A stretch of DNA of 64,000 nt from Rhodospirillaceae bacterium (GTDB lineage: Bacteria; Pseudomonadota; Alphaproteobacteria; Rhodospirillales; UBA2165), in the NCBI GenBank assembly GCA_947467145.1, contig CANIGJ010000011.1, positions 1-64,000 of the forward strand. The letters run 5' to 3'. Made by a program: the position numbers and the translations under genes. Below are positions 26,799 to 34,538 of the stretch, in pieces (positions within the stretch are counted from its first letter, which is position 1; each line of letters starts with the position of its first letter). The notes below the pieces were generated by a model. The model was not told where the DNA came from. It saw only the letters and a list, made by a program, of their open reading frames with translations, and did no database searches.

Positions 26799-27955
26799 CG
26801 TTTGGTTCCCATCTGCGGCTGCGGTGCCGGCGCCGGTGTCGGCGCGGCGGGTCTGCGGTTGTTGTTGTTCCTGCTGGTCAGCTCCGGCAGCGGCAGATAC
26901 GGCACGACGCCCGATCCGCCGGCCGACTTATCGATCAGCACCTTTTCCATGTTGCCCATGACGCCGCGCATGGTTTCGAGATAGATGCGGCGGCGCGTGA
27001 CGTCCTTGTCGCGCTTGTATTGTTCGAGCACCGACAGAAAGCGCGAGGTATCGCCGGTGGCGAGCGCGATCTTTTCCTGCTTATAGGCTTCGGCTTCGTT
27101 GCCGATGCGCGACGATTCGCCTTCGGCCTGCTGCACGACTTCGTTCAAGTACGCCGTCGCTTCATTGATCGCGCGTTCCTTGTCGGCGCGCGCGGCCTGC
27201 ACGTCGCGGAACGCGTCGAGCACGTTGCCCGGCGGTTCGACCTGTTGCAGGTTGATGTCGGTGATTTCGATACCGGCATTATAGGAATCGAGGATCTGCT
27301 GCAGCAGCACGCGCACATCCTGCTGGATCTGCGTGCGGCCCTGCGTACGGGCGAATTCGAAATTGGATTTGCCGACGATTTCGCGCATCGCGGCTTCCGA
27401 CGCCGCCTTCACGGTCGCTTCCGGATTACGGATGGACAGCGCGAAGCGCTGCGCGTCCTTGATCTTCCAGAAGGTGACGAAGCGGATGTCGATGATGTTT
27501 TCATCGCCCGTCAGCATCAGGCTTTCTTCCGGCACGGCGCGGCCCGAGGCGCCACGCGCGCGCACATCGGCTTGCGTGCGCAGGCCGATCTGCACCGCGT
27601 TGATGCGCGTCACTTTGGGTGTGAAGACCTGGCCGATGGGGGCCGGGAAATTCCAGTTCAAGCCGGGCTGGGTGCGTTCGTTGAATTTGCCGAATAGCAA
27701 TTCGACGCCCAACTCATCGGGTTCGACGCGATAAAAGCCGGTGGCGAACCAGACCAGCACCGCCGCCACGCCGAGAATGGCCAGGCGTTTGGCGCCGCCG
27801 CCGCCGGACGGCAGGAACTTTTTGACCCGGTTCTGGCTCTTGCGCAGCAGTTCTTCGATGTCGGGTGGCTTCGGTCGCGACGGACCGCCACCGCCCCACG
27901 GGCCCTGTCCACCGCCGCCGCCCCAAGGGCCGCCGCGTTGCGTGTTCCAATCCAT
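26795..27955 (-). CDS. hflK: HflK, FtsH-protease modulator
   Basis: A 386-residue partner of HflC. The cytoplasmic N-terminus is Gly/Trp/Pro-rich (GGPWGGGGGQGPWGGGGPSRP), a typical low-complexity HflK tail, followed by PPDIEELLRKSQ. A transmembrane helix (about 60-80) leads to the SPFH domain (ELGVELLFGKFNERTQPGLNWNFPAPIGQVF). The helical cage region and a Pro/Asn-rich C-terminus follow. It is divergent from mrp with about 130 bases between. Confidence 0.97.
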   Translation of the reverse strand: MDWNTQRGGPWGGGGGQGPWGGGGPSRPKPPDIEELLRKSQNRVKKFLPSGGGGAKRLAILGVAAVLVWFATGFYRVEPDELGVELLFGKFNERTQPGLNWNFPAPIGQVFTPKVTRINAVQIGLRTQADVRARGASGRAVPEESLMLTGDENIIDIRFVTFWKIKDAQRFALSIRNPEATVKAASEAAMREIVGKSNFEFARTQGRTQIQQDVRVLLQQILDSYNAGIEITDINLQQVEPPGNVLDAFRDVQAARADKERAINEATAYLNEVVQQAEGESSRIGNEAEAYKQEKIALATGDTSRFLSVLEQYKRDKDVTRRRIYLETMRGVMGNMEKVLIDKSAGGSGVVPYLPLPELTSRNNNNRRPAAPTPAPAPQPQMGTKR

Positions 27956-28083
27956 CGAACATCCTCGCCGGTAAGAAAAGCCGCGAAATCGGGGCTTTCG
28001 ACTTTTGTTAAGTCCTTGGTTGCCTTATATGACAGCACGCTTTTTCATGCAATTCCAGACTGGCTCCAGACTGGGTGCCGAAT

Positions 28084-29226
28084 ATGACAGACATCGCTGA
28101 AACGCAAATTTTGGACGCTTTGGCGTCCGTGATCGACAGCGCCTCCGGAATCGACATCGTCGGCGCCGGGATGGTGAGCGGGCTGCGCGTCGAGGGTGGG
28201 CATGTCACATTTTCCATCGAAGTCGATCCGGCGCAGGGTGCCGCGCTCGAAACCATGCGCCAGGCGGCCGAAAGCGCGGTGCGCCAGGTCAAAGGGGTCG
28301 ACAAGGTGACGGCCGTGCTGACTGCGGAACGCAAACCGGCTGCGCCCGCCCCGCATGCCCATGCTCACCCGCATCCGCCGCAATCTAACCCGATGCCGCG
28401 CCAGCCGATCGGCCGGCACGCCAACAACCGCAAAATCGAATTGCCCGAGATCAAAGCGATCGTCGCGGTGGCATCCGGTAAGGGCGGCGTCGGCAAATCG
28501 ACGACTGCCGTGAACCTGGCCCTCGCGATGGCGAAGGACGGCAAACGCATCGGCCTGCTCGATGCCGACATTTACGGCCCGTCCCTGCCCCGCATGATGG
28601 GCATCAAAACCAAGCCGACCCAATCCGAAGACGGCAAGATCAATCCGATCGAAGCCTGGGGCATCAAATGCGTCTCGATGGGCATGCTGGTGGCCGAGGA
28701 AACGCCGGTGATCTGGCGCGGGCCGATGGCGACGGGTGCGCTGGAACAGCTCATGACCGACGTCGCATGGGGCGAACTCGATGCGCTGGTGATCGACCTG
28801 CCGCCGGGCACCGGCGACATTCACCTGACCTTGGTGCAGCGTGTGTCGCTGACCGGCGCGGTGATCGTTTCGACGCCGCAGGACATCGCGCTGCTCGATG
28901 CGCGCAAAGGCCTTAATATGTTCAAGAAGGTCGAGGTGCCGGTGTTCGGCATCGTCGAGAACATGAGCTATTTCATCGCGCCGGATACCGGCAAGCGTTA
29001 CGACATTTTCGGTCATGGCGGCGCGGAACGCGAAGCCGAACGGCTCGGTGTGCCGTTCCTCGGCGGCGTTCCCCTCGATATGACCATACGTGAAACTTCC
29101 GATGACGGGCGACCGATCGTCGCCACGGACCCCCAAGGCGTATATGCGCAAACCTATGGGGCAATTGCGGAGAAAGTGTGGCAGGCGATCAAGATCGCCC
29201 AGGCCACGCCTAAGGCCGCTCAATAA
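28084..29226 (+). CDS. mrp: Mrp/ApbC-type iron-sulfur cluster carrier ATPase
   Basis: A 380-residue protein. An N-terminal MIP18-like (DUF59) domain (residues 1-80) and a His/Pro-rich linker (HAHAHPHPP, 91-99) lead to the deviant Walker-A P-loop SGKGGVGKST (131-140). LLDADIYGPS follows. The cluster-binding C-P-x-C motif of the family is absent: the matching place reads A299-P-D-T302 (ENMSYFIAPDTG). This substitution is seen in many alphaproteobacterial homologues, so cluster binding may work differently. I chose the ATG at 28084; a GTG three codons upstream is also open. Confidence 0.93.
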   Translation: MTDIAETQILDALASVIDSASGIDIVGAGMVSGLRVEGGHVTFSIEVDPAQGAALETMRQAAESAVRQVKGVDKVTAVLTAERKPAAPAPHAHAHPHPPQSNPMPRQPIGRHANNRKIELPEIKAIVAVASGKGGVGKSTTAVNLALAMAKDGKRIGLLDADIYGPSLPRMMGIKTKPTQSEDGKINPIEAWGIKCVSMGMLVAEETPVIWRGPMATGALEQLMTDVAWGELDALVIDLPPGTGDIHLTLVQRVSLTGAVIVSTPQDIALLDARKGLNMFKKVEVPVFGIVENMSYFIAPDTGKRYDIFGHGGAEREAERLGVPFLGGVPLDMTIRETSDDGRPIVATDPQGVYAQTYGAIAEKVWQAIKIAQATPKAAQ

Positions 29227-29230
29227 GATA

Positions 29231-30151
29231 ATGAGCGATATCGCCGCCGCCTTCGGTCAGATCCCCGCCAACCTGCGCGGTATTCTGCTGATGCTGCTGT
29301 CGGCGCTGATGTATGCCTTCATGATCGTCATCGTGCGGCTGGTCTCGGCCGATATCCACCCGGCCGAGATCGTGTTCTTCCGTCTGTTCGGCGGCCTGGT
29401 GGTGATGCTCCCGGCCTTCTGGGCGGGCGGGCTCAAATCCATGAAGACCACGCATTACGGCCGCTATACCTATCGCGCCGCGCTGCAAGGTGGTGCGATG
29501 GTCTGCTATTACGCCGGCCTCGCCATCCTGCCGCTCGCCGCCGGTGTCAGCCTGTACCAACTGACCTCGATCTTCATCTCGGTGCTGGCCATCGTGTTCC
29601 TGCGCGAACCCAGCCGGTGGCAGCGCTGGCTCGCCGTGTTGCTGGGCATTTCGGGGGCACTCGTCGTCATCCAGCCTTGCGCCGAAGCGCCGTGGGTCGC
29701 CATCGGCTCGTGCCTCGACGGCTGGAATATCGGAGCCCTGTTCGTCGTCACCAGCTGCGCGCTTTATGCGACCTATCAGGTCGACGCCAAGGTGCTGTCG
29801 CGCACCGAGCCCGTGAACCTGATCGTGTTCTGGACCATGGTGCTGTCCGCACCGATGGCGCTCGCCGTTGCGGTGTTCTTCTGGACCTGGCCGACGCCGA
29901 TGCAGCTGGTGTGGCTGTTCCTGATCGGTGCCACCGGCACCTTGGGCAATTGGGCGATGACGCAGGCCTATAAGATCGGCGAGATGACGGTGACCGCGCC
30001 GGTCGCCTATTCGCAGATCGTCTGGACCGCGGCGCTCGCCTGGGCGGTGTTCGACCAGTATCCGACGCATTGGACCTGGATTGGGGCGGCCATGATCGTG
30101 ACGGCGGGTATCCTGCTCACGCAGATGGAAGGCAAGAAGAAGACCGGTTAG
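29231..30151 (+). CDS. EamA/DMT-superfamily transporter
   Basis: A 306-residue membrane protein with ten predicted helices made of two EamA repeats (residues about 15-145 and 160-300). The typical segments are RGILLMLLSALMYAFMIVIVRLV, EIVFFRLFGG and, in the second half, GTLGNWAMTQAYKIGEMTVTAPVAYSQIVWTA. Members export or import small metabolites. No substrate is indicated by the neighbours. It starts 4 bases after mrp, so they may share a transcript. The open frame reaches back into mrp, but the ATG at 29231 begins the family homology. Confidence 0.9.
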   Translation: MSDIAAAFGQIPANLRGILLMLLSALMYAFMIVIVRLVSADIHPAEIVFFRLFGGLVVMLPAFWAGGLKSMKTTHYGRYTYRAALQGGAMVCYYAGLAILPLAAGVSLYQLTSIFISVLAIVFLREPSRWQRWLAVLLGISGALVVIQPCAEAPWVAIGSCLDGWNIGALFVVTSCALYATYQVDAKVLSRTEPVNLIVFWTMVLSAPMALAVAVFFWTWPTPMQLVWLFLIGATGTLGNWAMTQAYKIGEMTVTAPVAYSQIVWTAALAWAVFDQYPTHWTWIGAAMIVTAGILLTQMEGKKKTG

Positions 30152-30182
30152 ACTGGTCTCGTCATACAACACGGAGGCAGAC

Positions 30183-31061
30183 ATGAAGATCGTGCAAGGC
30201 GACGAACTGCAATGGGAACGCGGGCTCGAATATCGCGGCGGCATTTTTCATTTCCGCCGCTTGATGGAGGGCGAACCCGGCACCATCGACAATTTCCAGC
30301 TCTCGCTCGGCAAAATGAGCGGCGAATTCTTCTCGCCGCGCCACCGTCATAATTTCGAGCAGATCCGCATCCAGATCAAAGGCACGCTCAATTACGCGCG
30401 CGACGGCAAGATGACCGAAGGCATCGTCGGCTATTTCCCCGAAGGCATGGCCTACGGCCCGCAAAGCCAGGACCCCGATAGCGAACCCTGGGGTGCCGTG
30501 CTGCAGTTCGGCGGCGCATCAGGCAGCGGATATCTTTCCCGCGACGAAGTGAAAGCCGGCATGGGCGAGCTATCGAAAGTCGGCACGTTTTCGGGCGGCA
30601 TCTTCCGGCGCAATCCGGGCGAGCCGGGTAAGAAGAACCTCGACGGTTATCAAGCGATCTGGGAACACAAGAACGGCAAGGCGATGGTGTATCCCAAGCC
30701 GCGTTACAATCATCCGGTGCTGATGGATCCCGCCAATTTCGCCTGGGTCGAAACCGAGACGAAGGGTGTCTCCGAAAAACTGCTCGGCATCTATTCGGAG
30801 CGCCGCGTCGAGATCGCGGTGACGAAGATCGACGCGGGCGCGTCATTCACGTGCGCAGCGCCGACGGTGTTCCTGACGCAATCGGGCAAAGGCACGGTGG
30901 CCAATCAGCCGTTACGCGAATTCACCACGGTGTGGGTGGCGCGCGGCGATCGCGTCACGTTCAAGGCCGATGAAACGGTGGAGCTGCTGCGCATGGGCCT
31001 GCCGGATCTGACGGGTCTCGACGGCGCGAAGCGGCATACATTCGCCCAAGCGGCCGAATAG
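30183..31061 (+). CDS. Cupin-fold protein
   Basis: A 292-residue protein with a bicupin layout. In the first domain, SPRHRHNFEQIRIQIKGTLNY (about residues 50-70) carries the metal-binding H-x-H...E-Q pattern, with EGMAYGPQ closing the barrel. The second half (residues ~195-285) repeats the barrel but has lost the histidines (SFTCAAPTVFLTQSGKGTV). Such proteins are dioxygenases, isomerases or ligand binders; this one cannot be assigned further. Its ATG follows the DMT gene by 31 bases with GGAGG upstream. Confidence 0.75.
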   Translation: MKIVQGDELQWERGLEYRGGIFHFRRLMEGEPGTIDNFQLSLGKMSGEFFSPRHRHNFEQIRIQIKGTLNYARDGKMTEGIVGYFPEGMAYGPQSQDPDSEPWGAVLQFGGASGSGYLSRDEVKAGMGELSKVGTFSGGIFRRNPGEPGKKNLDGYQAIWEHKNGKAMVYPKPRYNHPVLMDPANFAWVETETKGVSEKLLGIYSERRVEIAVTKIDAGASFTCAAPTVFLTQSGKGTVANQPLREFTTVWVARGDRVTFKADETVELLRMGLPDLTGLDGAKRHTFAQAAE

Positions 31062-31068
31062 CAGGGCG

Positions 31069-31875
31069 TTACAACAGCCCCTCGCGCATCAGGAACAGCT
31101 TCAGCTCGACCAGTCGCAGCGGCGGGATATGGCTCGGCAGGCGCATGGGCATGCCGACCAGCGAAACCGGCTGCCAGCCGTGTTCCAGTTTGCGCATTGC
31201 CCAGAAACCGCGCCACGCCGACACCCGGCCGAACCGTTCCCACACCGCTTTCGTCACACCGGGATGGAACCACGCGTCTTTACGCCGATCATGGACATAA
31301 TCCGTCGTCGGTAAACGCACCGCGAATGAGGAATCGCATTCATCTTCCTGCAGTTCGAGATCGTCGCCGCAGATGACGCCGCCGACACGCACGAGCGCGA
31401 TGGCGTTGGTGATATCGTCCGCGATCGCGCCATAGGTATGGTCGCCATCGATATAGACGACGTCGAACGAGGCCCACGGCAGCGTCGGCAAAATGACCTC
31501 GCTGCGCCCGCGATGGATATCCAGCACGACGCCCGGCGCCATGAACGTCATATTGTGACGGAACATATCGTAGGCATGATCGCCCTTGAGCGTGTCCTCG
31601 ATCAGCGAGGACCACCCCTGCTCGTTGGTGTCCGCGTCGTAATAGGATTCCCACGCATCGACACAGGCGAGGTGGCTCTGTTCGCCACAATAAAGCGCAA
31701 TGGCATCAGCCCACGTCAATGCGGAGGCGCCGCACCACGAGCCGATTTCCAGAAGATCGATGGAAGCGCCAGGCCGGTCCTGCGCAAAACGCCAGATCAG
31801 ACCCATCATATAGATCAGGCGGACCGGATCCGTTGTTGCCCCATAGACGCCGTCTAGGTTCGGGCGTCCATCCAA
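31069..31875 (-). CDS. SAM-dependent methyltransferase-like protein
   Basis: A 268-residue protein with a class I methyltransferase fold of the Methyltransf_24 type. Motif I is LLEIGSWCGASALTWADA, an acidic motif II region is CVDAWE, and VVYIDGDHTYGAIADDI is the motif characteristic of this group (often cephalosporin-hydroxylase-like or sugar O-methyltransferases). GGVICGDDLELQEDE follows. It sits directly downstream of thyX (8-base gap) and convergent with the cupin gene. Confidence 0.8.
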   Translation of the reverse strand: MDGRPNLDGVYGATTDPVRLIYMMGLIWRFAQDRPGASIDLLEIGSWCGASALTWADAIALYCGEQSHLACVDAWESYYDADTNEQGWSSLIEDTLKGDHAYDMFRHNMTFMAPGVVLDIHRGRSEVILPTLPWASFDVVYIDGDHTYGAIADDITNAIALVRVGGVICGDDLELQEDECDSSFAVRLPTTDYVHDRRKDAWFHPGVTKAVWERFGRVSAWRGFWAMRKLEHGWQPVSLVGMPMRLPSHIPPLRLVELKLFLMREGLL

Positions 31876-31883
31876 TGCGTCCC

Positions 31884-32822
31884 CTAAACCTCGCGGCCGA
31901 GGGTCGCCATCAGTTCACGCCATTCACGCAGGGAAAGTCCGCTCGCTTTCTGATCGACCTGTTCGCCGGCGATCAGACGTTTGACCACACTCAGGCCCTT
32001 GGCCGACAGGTGCGCCGCACCCATGCGATAATCCTCGAACGCCGAGGCCGTGAGCGGCACCCAACGTTTCAGGGTTTCCATCATCGCATCGGCGTAGACG
32101 CGGATTTCGTACTGCGCATGCGCGTCGGCGCGCAAAGATAGGAAGTGCATCAGGTTATGCAGGTCGACCTTCCAATACCATTGCGTATAGGTATTGAGGG
32201 TGAGGTTCATGCGCGCGAGTTCGCGCGCGAGACCTGAGCGGGATTCGTCGGTCACCTTGCCGCCTTCGTCCTCGTTCAACATCCAGGCATAGTTGCCGTA
32301 AGTCTGTTCGGCGTCGGCGCGCAGGATGTCGAGCACGCGTTTGGCTTCGTCGCCTTCGAGCACGTCGCCGCGGCCCTGGCGGTTGTTCTGCGACTGCGCG
32401 GCCAGTTGTTCGGGCGCCGGGATGTAATATTCCTTATCGAGCACCGAGTAGCGCGCCGAATATTCGTTCACATTGGCGGTGCGATGACGGATCCACTGGC
32501 GCGCGACGAAGATCGGCAGCTTCACGTGATATTTGATCTCGCACATCTCGAACGGCGTCGTATGGCGATGGCGCATGAGATAATTGATCAGCCCGGCATC
32601 GTCGGACACGCGCTTGGTGCCCTTGCCGTAGGAGACGCGCGCGGCCTGCACCACGGCGGCATCGTCACCCATATAATCGATTACCCTCACGAAGCCGTGA
32701 TCGAGCACGGTCAACGGCTCGTACAGCAGCTCTTCGAGCGCCGGGACGGTGGCACGGCGGGTTTCGGCCCGGGCGGATTTGGCCGCATCGATTTCGGCGC
32801 GTTGTTCGGGAGTTACGGTCAT
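31884..32822 (-). CDS. thyX: Flavin-dependent thymidylate synthase
   Basis: A 312-residue ThyX that makes dTMP from dUMP using FAD, methylene-tetrahydrofolate and NADPH, in place of ThyA. The ThyX signature R-H-R-x7-S is present as [11 protein letters not shown], in the wider [21 protein letters not shown]. The upstream VSYGKGTK and the C-terminal [15 protein letters not shown] segments are typical. The length is above the ~220-250 of many ThyX proteins, as usual for proteobacterial forms. It is divergent from the ssrA locus. Confidence 0.97.
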   Translation of the reverse strand: MTVTPEQRAEIDAAKSARAETRRATVPALEELLYEPLTVLDHGFVRVIDYMGDDAAVVQAARVSYGKGTKRVSDDAGLINYLMRHRHTTPFEMCEIKYHVKLPIFVARQWIRHRTANVNEYSARYSVLDKEYYIPAPEQLAAQSQNNRQGRGDVLEGDEAKRVLDILRADAEQTYGNYAWMLNEDEGGKVTDESRSGLARELARMNLTLNTYTQWYWKVDLHNLMHFLSLRADAHAQYEIRVYADAMMETLKRWVPLTASAFEDYRMGAAHLSAKGLSVVKRLIAGEQVDQKASGLSLREWRELMATLGREV

Positions 32823-32903
32823 GATCGATCCGGCTTATCCGATTCCTCGGAGGGGCGGCAACGCCTCTTTGGCCTCCGCAATTTTTTGTTCCTTTTGCGC
32901 CTC

Positions 32904-32932
32904 TTTCCACACCGCCCAGGGGGGACTATATT
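32904..32932 (+). promoter_or_regulatory. Candidate promoter of ssrA
   Basis: TTTCCA (32904-32909) and TATATT (32927-32932) are separated by 17 bases and match 4/6 and 5/6 of the sigma-70 consensus. They would start transcription near 32939, just before the tmRNA acceptor segment. This assignment is by eye. Confidence 0.45.
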
Positions 32933-32939
32933 AACTGCG

Positions 32940-33225
32940 TCGGGTAACCGACTATGGCGATAAACGCTTTGCAGAATAAGCGTTACGGACCCGGGGGCAG
33001 TGCCCGGCGCCTCCACCAATCTGTTTAACCCTTTGGAAACAGAGGGTTTTATGGGGGCGAAACAGGATCGACGTGCGTAGTAAAGGCATGGTTTTCGCTC
33101 GGCATGATACCACCGTCATCGGGTCATTTTTACAAATGCCAACGACAATGAGGCATTTGCTGTCGCAGCCTAACGGCTGAGATAACGGGGTTCGGGGGGC
33201 ACCTGGCAACAGAAGCCCCCCACTT
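32940..33225 (+). ncRNA. ssrA: Circularly permuted (two-piece) tmRNA
   Basis: The acceptor piece comes first and ends ...CCCGGCGCCTCCACCA, with CCA at 33016-33018. A short linker (33019-33052, itself able to form a hairpin) is removed. The coding piece then starts GGGGGCGAAACAGGATCGACG at 33053. GGGGGCG and CGCCTCC pair as the tRNA-like acceptor stem. The tag frame starts at GCC (33138) and reads ANDNEAFAVAA, then TAA (33171-33173). A GGGGGGC/GCCCCCC helix follows (33194-33221). Permuted ssrA genes are typical of alphaproteobacteria. The RNA rescues stalled ribosomes and marks the product for ClpXP. The outer ends are approximate. Confidence 0.93.
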
Positions 33226-33229
33226 CTCT

Positions 33230-33258
33230 CCGGCCCCCGCGGGTTAATGCGGGACCGG
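33230..33258 (+). terminator. Hairpin between ssrA and sspB
   Basis: CCGG-CC-CCCGC pairs with GCGGG-A-CCGG around a GGTTAAT loop. There is no U-run, so it may form the 3' end of the tmRNA precursor or only pause transcription, allowing read-through into sspB. Confidence 0.4.
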
Positions 33259-33328
33259 CAGCGGACCTGATCAAGAGCCGCGGCAGAGAAGAGGAGAGGC
33301 GGAGCGTTTTGAACCGGCGGGGACGTAC

Positions 33329-33922
33329 ATGAGCGACGACCGTTATCCGTACGACGAGTGGGTGAACGAGGCGCTGCAAGGCGTCTTGCGCCGCGCGCTG
33401 AACACGCTCGCGACCCAGGGCTTCACCGGCGACCATCATCTGTTCATCAGTTTCGACACCAACCATCCCGATGTCAGGATGCCCGGCTTCCTGCGCGCAC
33501 AATATCCGGACGAGATTACAATCGTATTGCAGCATCAATTCGACGATCTGCAGGTCGACGAGGAATTTTTCCAGGTTTCGCTGTCCTTCAACGGACAGAA
33601 GCATCGCCTGAACGTGCCCTTTATCGCGATCCGTTCGTTCGCCGATCCGTCGGTGCATTTCGGCCTGCAGATCAATCAGGCCAATCCGGGCTCGACGCAA
33701 GCGCCGACGCCGCCGCGTGGCAGCCGCGGCGCATTGGCCGAGAGCAAGATGCGCACTGCCTTGGCCGAAACCAAATCCGACGGCAAACAAGCGCCGGCGA
33801 CGCAACCGGCCGACGGCGACGTGCCGGCCGTCAAGACAGCCGGATCGGGCAATCGTGATCGCGGCACTTCTACCCCGGCCGGCGCCGAAGTCATTACGCT
33901 CGACGCGTTCAGGAAGAAATAG
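33329..33922 (+). CDS. sspB: SspB, ClpXP adaptor for ssrA-tagged proteins (alpha type)
   Basis: A 197-residue protein. The substrate-binding domain covers about residues 1-115: DEWVNEALQGVLRRALNTLA, GDHHLFISFDTNHPDVRMP, EITIVLQHQFDDLQVDEEFFQVSLSFNGQ and FADPSVHFGLQ are alphaproteobacterial SspB signatures. A long Ala/Pro/Thr-rich flexible linker leads to the C-terminal ClpX-docking motif VITLDAFRKK. SspB hands proteins carrying the tmRNA tag to ClpXP. It lies ~100 bases behind ssrA on the same strand, so tag RNA and adaptor are probably co-expressed. GGGGAC precedes the start. Confidence 0.92.
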   Translation: MSDDRYPYDEWVNEALQGVLRRALNTLATQGFTGDHHLFISFDTNHPDVRMPGFLRAQYPDEITIVLQHQFDDLQVDEEFFQVSLSFNGQKHRLNVPFIAIRSFADPSVHFGLQINQANPGSTQAPTPPRGSRGALAESKMRTALAETKSDGKQAPATQPADGDVPAVKTAGSGNRDRGTSTPAGAEVITLDAFRKK

Positions 33923-33925
33923 GGC

Positions 33926-34531
33926 CTACCAGCCGCCGCTCGACAGCCACTCCTCGAGCAGCTCCATCTTCTCGACGCCGAAAAACGGCTCGTCCTCATC
34001 GACGATGAAGGTCGGCGAGCCGAAAACGCCCTTTTCCATCGACAGATCCACGGCAGCGCGCAGCGCTTTGTCGCCCTCACCGCCGGTGGCCATCGCCGCC
34101 AATGCGGCATCGCGGTCCGCGCCGAAACGAGCAGCAATATCAGCTACGATGTCCGGCACGCCAATATCGGCGGCTTCTTGCCAATAGGCGTGCAACGCCG
34201 CGCGCGCGAAGGATTGGGCGCGCGCTTCGTCCTGCCCCTTCAGCCAATGAAAGCAACGCCCGGCCGGCAACGGGCTGGCCGGTTTTCCTTGGCGGTTGAT
34301 CGTGATGCCATGGCGCCGCATGTAGCGTTCCATATCGCGTTTAAGATACGGCCCTTTCAGCGGATAGGTCGGCAGCGGTTTCATCCCCATGACCTTCAGC
34401 ACGCTGATGCCAAGCAGCATCGAGTGCCAACGGCACTCGCGATCGTATTTGTGCGCCAGCGCATCGACGCGCAGGCTCGCGAGATAGCCGAAGGGCGAGA
34501 TGAAATCGAAATAAAAGTCGAGACTACGCAC
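33926..34531 (-). CDS. DsbA-family 2-hydroxychromene-2-carboxylate isomerase-like protein
   Basis: A 201-residue thioredoxin-fold protein of the kappa-GST/HCCA-isomerase group. The N-terminal FYFDFISPFGYLA carries the catalytic Ser in place of a CXXC. The helical insert holds GRCFHWLKGQ and the C-terminus has the cis-Pro loop GVFGSPTFIVDEDEPFFGVEKMELLEEWL. Relatives isomerise aromatic catabolites with glutathione. The GTG at 34531 is the best start because GAGG lies 5 bases before it and the family homology begins there. It starts 8 bases after the acyl-CoA synthetase, so the two are likely co-transcribed. Confidence 0.85.
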   Translation of the reverse strand: MRSLDFYFDFISPFGYLASLRVDALAHKYDRECRWHSMLLGISVLKVMGMKPLPTYPLKGPYLKRDMERYMRRHGITINRQGKPASPLPAGRCFHWLKGQDEARAQSFARAALHAYWQEAADIGVPDIVADIAARFGADRDAALAAMATGGEGDKALRAAVDLSMEKGVFGSPTFIVDEDEPFFGVEKMELLEEWLSSGGW

Positions 34532-34538
34532 AGGCACC

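Noticed and set aside
33170..33805. 211-codon frame on the minus strand over sspB and the tmRNA 3' part
   Set aside because: Antisense to sspB and to a structured RNA, with low-complexity Arg-rich composition.
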